From positions 1,426,001 through 1,490,000 of the forward strand of contig NZ_JAUSUK010000002.1 of the NCBI RefSeq assembly GCF_030813515.1: a stretch of 64,000 nucleotides of DNA. Direction: 5' to 3'. The notes beneath the pieces are model-generated. The model searched no databases. It saw only the letters and a program-made list of their open reading frames with translations, and was not told the origin of the DNA. The position numbers and the translations under genes were made by a program. Shown in pieces: positions 59,225 to 64,000 of this stretch (position 1 is its first letter; each line of letters starts with the position of its first letter). This stretch comes from Rhodopseudomonas julia (GTDB lineage Bacteria > Pseudomonadota > Alphaproteobacteria > Rhizobiales > Afifellaceae).

Positions 59225-60487
59225 ATGACCACGTTTCGATCCGATTTCCTCAACACGCTCCAAGCACGGGGCTTCATCCATCAAATCTCCGACCCGGAAG
59301 GGCTCGACAGCCTTTTGTCGAAGGAGATGGTGAGCGCGTATATCGGCTTCGACTGCACGGCACGGAGCCTCCATGCCGGCAGCCTCGTGCAGATCATGAT
59401 GCTTTATTGGCTGCAGCAGACAGGGCATCGCCCGATCGCGCTGATGGGCGGAGGCACAACCCGGATCGGCGATCCGTCCGGGCGCGATGAAAGCCGCAAA
59501 ATCCTCTCCGATGCCGAGATCGAAGCCAACAAACAGGGCATCCGACGCGCCTTCGACCCGCTTCTGCATTTTGGCGAGACCGGCAACGACGCCATCATGC
59601 CGGACAATGCCGACTGGCTTTTGAAGCTCAACTACATCGATGTTCTGCGCGATGTCGGGCGGCATTTCTCCGTCAACCAGATGATTCAGCGCGATTCCGT
59701 GCGTCTCAGGCTGGAGCGTGAACAGCACCTCTCCTTGCTGGAGTTCAACTACATGGTGCTGCAGGCCTACGATTACGTCGAGCTTCACCGCCGTTATGGC
59801 GCGCGCCTTCAGATGGGCGGCTCCGACCAATGGGGCAATATCGTTTCCGGCGTCGATCTTGGACGCCGCATGGAACAGGTGGAAATGTTTGCCCTCACCA
59901 CCCCGCTTCTGACGACCGCGACCGGCGCCAAGATGGGCAAAACCGCGGAGGGCGCTGTCTGGCTCAACCCCGACATGCTGTCGGCGTACGAGTATTGGCA
60001 GTTCTGGCGCAACTCCGCCGATGCCGATGTCGGTCGCTTCTTAAAGCTTTTCACAATCCTTCCCCTCGACGAGATCGAACGCCTGGCAGCCTTGCAAGGC
60101 GAAGAGATCAACGAGGCGAAGAAGATCCTCGCCACGGAAGCCACAGCCCTCCTCCATGGTCGGAACGCGGCGAACGATGCCGAAGAAACAGCACGGCGCA
60201 CCTTCGAAGCCGGTCAGACGGGTGATGCTTTGCCGAGCGTCGAAGTGGATCGCAGTGAGCTCGAGGCTGGGATCGGCGTGCTTTCCGCCTTCGTGCGCGC
60301 TGGCCTTGCCACATCCAATGGTGAGGTGCGGCGGCTCATCCGCAGCGGAGGCATCAAGGTCAACGACGCACCTGTCAGCGATGAACGTGCCCAGATCGGC
60401 CTTTCCGATCTGTCCGAGGACGGCGCCGTGAAGCTTTCCAGCGGCCGCAAGAAGCATGCTCTGCTGCGCATGGGTGGGGCGGCGTAG
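59225..60487 (+). CDS. tyrS: Tyrosyl-tRNA synthetase
   Basis: Class I synthetase of 420 residues charging tRNA-Tyr. It has the HIGH-type motif ([13 protein letters not shown]), tyrosine pocket residues in [11 protein letters not shown] and [15 protein letters not shown], the KMSKS-type motif KMGKT, and a C-terminal S4 RNA-binding domain ([20 protein letters not shown]). ATG at 59225 ([17 protein letters not shown]) is chosen. An earlier in-frame start at 59150 would overlap anmK and lacks family support. Confidence 0.96.
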   Translation: MTTFRSDFLNTLQARGFIHQISDPEGLDSLLSKEMVSAYIGFDCTARSLHAGSLVQIMMLYWLQQTGHRPIALMGGGTTRIGDPSGRDESRKILSDAEIEANKQGIRRAFDPLLHFGETGNDAIMPDNADWLLKLNYIDVLRDVGRHFSVNQMIQRDSVRLRLEREQHLSLLEFNYMVLQAYDYVELHRRYGARLQMGGSDQWGNIVSGVDLGRRMEQVEMFALTTPLLTTATGAKMGKTAEGAVWLNPDMLSAYEYWQFWRNSADADVGRFLKLFTILPLDEIERLAALQGEEINEAKKILATEATALLHGRNAANDAEETARRTFEAGQTGDALPSVEVDRSELEAGIGVLSAFVRAGLATSNGEVRRLIRSGGIKVNDAPVSDERAQIGLSDLSEDGAVKLSSGRKKHALLRMGGAA

Positions 60488-60524
60488 CCGCCCTTCGCCC
60501 CGCTGAGGCCGCGGCTCGACGGCC

Positions 60525-63500
60525 TCAGCGGTATTCGAAGATCTTGCGGAAGATGCCGGGAGCGATTGCCGACATCAGGTTCATCTTGAGAGATGGATTG
60601 TCGAGGTTGCCGAAGAGTTTGAAGGTCACGCCGACCAGGCCCTCGTTCTGACCTCCGCCGAGGATTTGGCCGAAGATCGGAATCGTACCCGCCATATTGT
60701 TGATACCGAAAGCCGGGATGAAGGTCCCGCTTAAGGCGATCTTCTCATCCGTGACATTGATGGTCCCGCTGGCGGTCGCTCCCAGCATGGGCCCGCGCAG
60801 ATAGGCTTCATCGATCGCGATAACTCCCTTCTCCATGCGGAAGGGGACGCGGAGTTTGGTGAAGGTCATGTTGGAGGTGTCGACCTCCTCGGTGATCTGC
60901 TCGCGCGCCCGTTGCGACCCCGGTTGGTCGCGCTTGCGCGTTGCCGGACGCACGGCTTCGGCGAGTGCGGCCTCTTCCACAACGCGGAAATCCCGCAACC
61001 ATGCCTCTCCGGAGACGCTGTCGCCACCTGACGGACCGCGCATGACGAGAGTGAGAAGCCCATCGCGGACACGTGCATAAAGATCGACAAACCGCAGGAC
61101 CGCCCCACCATCGGCCGCATCCAGCACCTGCTCCCGCAGCTTCGAGTTCTCGGTGATGCGCCAGTTGAATGCGCCACCGGCAGCTTCCCCGAGGACGCCC
61201 GAAAGGTTCAGCCCGTGGAGGCGACCGCCTGCGATCTCTGCAGCGCCCTTGATGCCGAAAGCCGTGACATCGTTTTCACCCTTCACCCGATCAAGCGCGA
61301 TATCGAGATGTATCGGCGCCATGCCCGCCACCGCGCCCTTCTTGGCGCTTTTCAGTGACCGGATGAGACCTCGCGCATCGAGCTGTGACCCGCTCACGCT
61401 GATGCGCGTATCACCGCCTGTGACGTTTGCCTTCACAGCGAAATCATCGCCTGGCCGCAGCGCCACATCGTAAAGATCGAGACTGTCGAGCTTTCCGTCC
61501 GAAGTGAGCTTCAACGATCCCGACGCGTGAAACCCCTCGCCTTTCAGCGAAAGTCCCTCGACGGCACGACCCGACGTGCTCGTCTTCACGCGGAACTCGG
61601 CACTGGCAGCGACACCCGCTCCCTTCTCCCAGGAAATTGGAGCCAAACGTACCCGCGCCTTCGTCAGATCGAGACTGATGAGCTGGGTTCCGTCATCCTC
61701 CGCCGATATGGACGCGATCACGGGTCCGGAAAGATAGTCCTCCAGATCGATGCCAAGGCGATCTCGCGCCGCCTTGTCCAGTACGAGTGCGACATCGGTA
61801 TCGGACTTGCCAGTCCCCCCCCCCGTCATGTCGATGTTCGCCTCAATTCCGTCGAGGCGAGCCTTGCCCGCAACCCGATAGGCGTCGGGAACACCACTCA
61901 ACGTCAAGTCAGCATCTGCGACGGAGTGGCCTTCGATCTGCGCCTTGCTCGAAAAACCGCGCAAGACGAGCTCGAATTTCGGCTCCACCGAGAGAAGCGA
62001 AGCCTCTTTCTTCAAAGGCACCGCCGCAACGAGCGAAAGCTCGGCCTCACCCGACAAGTCGTCTGGGGAAATGCCTTTCGACTTAGCCACGTCTAGCGGA
62101 CCAGTATTGGAAAGCGCGGCAAGAGCGCCCGCCGGACCAATGAGGCGCAGGGTGAGGTCGCCGACGGCGTCCTTGCCTCCGAGGTCGGGAATAACGAGCA
62201 ATGACCCAGCGGCTGAGAGCGCCGGATAGTTCGGCACCGCGACATCGGCTGAATCCAACGCAATCGTCGCCGTGGCGTCAGCCAGCCTTACAGAGCCTTT
62301 CGCATTGACGAAATCCGGCAGATCGGGAGCGGGCGTGAAACGCCCAGAATGAAACGGCACATCTCCGGACAAGCCATACTTCGGCAGAACCTTGTCCTTG
62401 CCCTCGGGACCGATGTGATCGGGCGGCAATGCTACCTGCAACTCAACGGGTCCAACGACGCCCTCTTTGAGATTGTCCTGAAGCCAATGGAGCACGCCTG
62501 GCGCCAGGAATCCCGGCCAGAGCGCCACGAAGAGCGAACTCGGCATCTCGCTGATGGATACGGCCAAGGCGAGGCCCGGAGAGGCGCCGTCGGGATGCCA
62601 GCCACCAACGACGCTGATGTTGCCGGCAGGATTGGCGACCGAGAAACGATCGATCGAGACGCTGCCGCGAGCCGGATCGAATGTGACGTCGAATTCGCCC
62701 CGCACCTGTTCGCGCACACCGCCCGGGGCAAAGACCACGCCGGAGGGCATTCGCGCACGTACCTCCACCGGTTCGTCGACATCGTTGAGATCGAGCGCCA
62801 CGGCCAGCCCAAACAGGCCGGCAGAACTTGCTACATAGGCCCGCTTGAAGAGTATCTCGTCGCCTTTGGGCGGCAACGTAAAGGCAAAGCGCGCATCGTT
62901 CAGATAGAAGGAGCTATCGTCGTCGATCGTGACGGGCCCCGGCGTCAGTCCGATCTCGCCCAGAAGCTGCACGTCATCAACACCGGCCTTAAAGCGGGCA
63001 TGAAGCTGCAAGCGACCGGCATAGCTTTGTTGCGTCTGCGGATTCGCCAATGTTGGAACGAGCGTCGCAAGCGGGAGATCGTCGAGATTGAGCTCCACGA
63101 TGTCGGCGCCGCTCTCGCGCGTGCGCTCTACGGTCAATGACCAGAAAGCCCCAGCCGCAGACGCCTGGAGCCACAGTTTGCTGCGCTCCTCTCCAAGCGG
63201 CTGCCAGGTGAAATCGGAAATCTGGCCGGTCAAAGGTGGAAGATCGGAACGCGGCAATTCGAGCTTGATGTTCTCGACCTCGAAATCCTCGAATCCGAGC
63301 TTGCGCAAGGTGACGTCCGCTTCGACGACGCCTTCGGCGAAGGAGCGCGCGAACTGGCGGATCAATTCGGCGCGTGGCTGCGCCTGTGCGGCACTTTCCG
63401 GCAATTGCAGGGACACTTCCACTTGCGAGATCCGCACATGCCGCGGCTTGATCCAGGTCTCGCGCCAGTCGCGCAGCGACGAGGAAACGGCCATCGTCTT

Positions 63501-63848
63501 CGCCTTGATGTGCAAGGCGGGGCCGAAGCTGAAGTCGACGTCTCCCGCTTCAAGCACGAGGCCGCTGCCAGCTTCCCAGTACGCACGGATGCTGCCAAGC
63601 TCGACCTGGGCTCCGGGCGGGACACGGTCTTCGAGCCTCGCCTCGAGACGGTCCCGCAGCCAAGTCGGACCGAAGCCCTCACCGGTCAGGCTGTAAACGA
63701 GGCTGCCCGCGACCAGAACCAACAGACTGAGCACCACAAGCAGGGATAGAAAAGCGGCGCGAAGGATCCGACGCATGGCACGACGCGTGGCTCGCGGAGC
63801 GTCCTCACCCGGCTTTTCGGTCGTTGACTTGGGTTCCTGCGACAGCAT
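60525..63848 (-). CDS. Large AsmA/YhdP-like protein (DUF3971, AsmA-like C-terminal)
   Basis: A protein of about 1107 residues with one membrane helix near the N-terminus (LRAAFLSLLVVLSLLVLVAG), the remainder being periplasmic beta-rich sequence. The N-terminal part (GEGFGPTWLRDRLEARLEDR, then VDFSFGPALHIKAKTM) and the C-terminal IDEAYLRGPMLGATASGTIN...IPIFGQILGG... region match the AsmA/TamB/YhdP group, which builds bridge-like proteins moving phospholipids to the outer membrane. The start is uncertain: ATG at 63848 is chosen, with the frame open 36 codons further. It diverges from a probable peroxiredoxin gene. Confidence 0.85.
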   Translation of the reverse strand: MLSQEPKSTTEKPGEDAPRATRRAMRRILRAAFLSLLVVLSLLVLVAGSLVYSLTGEGFGPTWLRDRLEARLEDRVPPGAQVELGSIRAYWEAGSGLVLEAGDVDFSFGPALHIKAKTMAVSSSLRDWRETWIKPRHVRISQVEVSLQLPESAAQAQPRAELIRQFARSFAEGVVEADVTLRKLGFEDFEVENIKLELPRSDLPPLTGQISDFTWQPLGEERSKLWLQASAAGAFWSLTVERTRESGADIVELNLDDLPLATLVPTLANPQTQQSYAGRLQLHARFKAGVDDVQLLGEIGLTPGPVTIDDDSSFYLNDARFAFTLPPKGDEILFKRAYVASSAGLFGLAVALDLNDVDEPVEVRARMPSGVVFAPGGVREQVRGEFDVTFDPARGSVSIDRFSVANPAGNISVVGGWHPDGASPGLALAVSISEMPSSLFVALWPGFLAPGVLHWLQDNLKEGVVGPVELQVALPPDHIGPEGKDKVLPKYGLSGDVPFHSGRFTPAPDLPDFVNAKGSVRLADATATIALDSADVAVPNYPALSAAGSLLVIPDLGGKDAVGDLTLRLIGPAGALAALSNTGPLDVAKSKGISPDDLSGEAELSLVAAVPLKKEASLLSVEPKFELVLRGFSSKAQIEGHSVADADLTLSGVPDAYRVAGKARLDGIEANIDMTGGGTGKSDTDVALVLDKAARDRLGIDLEDYLSGPVIASISAEDDGTQLISLDLTKARVRLAPISWEKGAGVAASAEFRVKTSTSGRAVEGLSLKGEGFHASGSLKLTSDGKLDSLDLYDVALRPGDDFAVKANVTGGDTRISVSGSQLDARGLIRSLKSAKKGAVAGMAPIHLDIALDRVKGENDVTAFGIKGAAEIAGGRLHGLNLSGVLGEAAGGAFNWRITENSKLREQVLDAADGGAVLRFVDLYARVRDGLLTLVMRGPSGGDSVSGEAWLRDFRVVEEAALAEAVRPATRKRDQPGSQRAREQITEEVDTSNMTFTKLRVPFRMEKGVIAIDEAYLRGPMLGATASGTINVTDEKIALSGTFIPAFGINNMAGTIPIFGQILGGGQNEGLVGVTFKLFGNLDNPSLKMNLMSAIAPGIFRKIFEYR

Positions 63849-63973
63849 TTTCTTCCGAATCGGATCTCGCTCTTCCCAAGGTAGCTGCCAACGATAGACA
63901 ACTTGGCGAGCGCAGGCACGAAATCGCACCCTAAAGTTCACCTGATTTCCAAACACGTCGAAAGGATGACGAG

Positions 63974-64000
63974 ATGGCGAAGGCCCCCGATGTCGGCGAT
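63974..64000 (+). CDS. bcp: Start of a probable peroxiredoxin (Bcp-type), cut by window end
   Basis: Only nine codons are inside the window (MAKAPDVGD), preceded by AAAGGA eight bases upstream of the ATG. This N-terminus and the position next to the AsmA-like gene fit Bcp-type thioredoxin-dependent peroxidases, which commonly begin with a short MxxxxVGDxAPDF. The assignment is an inference from nine residues and context. Confidence 0.45.

Overview
The window is a 64 kb piece of an alphaproteobacterial chromosome, GC-rich and densely coded, almost certainly from the order Hyphomicrobiales (Rhizobiales). The evidence is gene content and order: nuoA-N running into birA, rnj, a methylmalonyl-CoA epimerase, a DUF1467 gene, proS and lolC/lolD; tig-clpP-clpX-lon-hupB; and a suf operon that starts with a NifS-type desulfurase. 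A PpsR/CrtJ-type regulator beside a bacteriophytochrome suggests a relative of anoxygenic phototrophs, but no photosynthesis structural genes are in view, so the genus is left open.

Layout. 1-6779 (minus): lolD (cut by the window edge), a LolC/E permease, proS, a DUF1467 protein, mce, rnj and birA. A probable plus-strand small RNA lies between proS and the DUF1467 gene. 6782-22420 (minus): the full 14-subunit complex I operon, transcribed nuoA to nuoN, with two extra small open frames (between nuoF and nuoG, and between nuoH and nuoI) and a sigma70-like promoter before nuoA. 22564-25660: a CPBP-type membrane protein, a secreted-type VWA-RTX protein and about 700 bases without a gene. 25662-33000 (minus): tRNA-Asp, tRNA-Val, hupB, lon, clpX, clpP, tig and tRNA-Leu, a protein quality-control block. 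33198-36790: nnrD (minus) diverges from glnB-glnA (plus), which has a near-consensus sigma54 promoter. 37198-42562: parE, an Omp25/31-type porin (minus) and an RhlE-type helicase. 42580-49648 (minus): the suf operon, in transcription order NifS-like desulfurase, sufB, sufC, sufD, sufS, sufT, sufA. 49854-55633: an alpha/beta hydrolase, ppsR (minus), bacteriophytochrome kinase, FixJ-like regulator and a small ribbon-helix-helix-like protein. 55692-64000: a GGDEF-EAL protein, anmK, tyrS, a large AsmA-like protein and the first codons of a probable peroxiredoxin.

Most of the window is housekeeping: respiratory complex I, Fe-S cluster assembly (which supplies complex I), proteolysis, nitrogen assimilation and translation. 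The most distinctive region is the red/far-red light-sensing cluster at 50.5-55.6 kb. It joins a bilin-binding histidine kinase with altered pocket residues, a response regulator overlapping it by 8 nt, and a divergent PpsR with a single cysteine. Other items worth a look are the extra small frames in the nuo operon, the orphan VWA-RTX protein, the candidate small RNA, the sigma54 promoter of glnB and the histidine-rich tail of trigger factor. All functional calls come from reading motifs and gene context; no database search was run.
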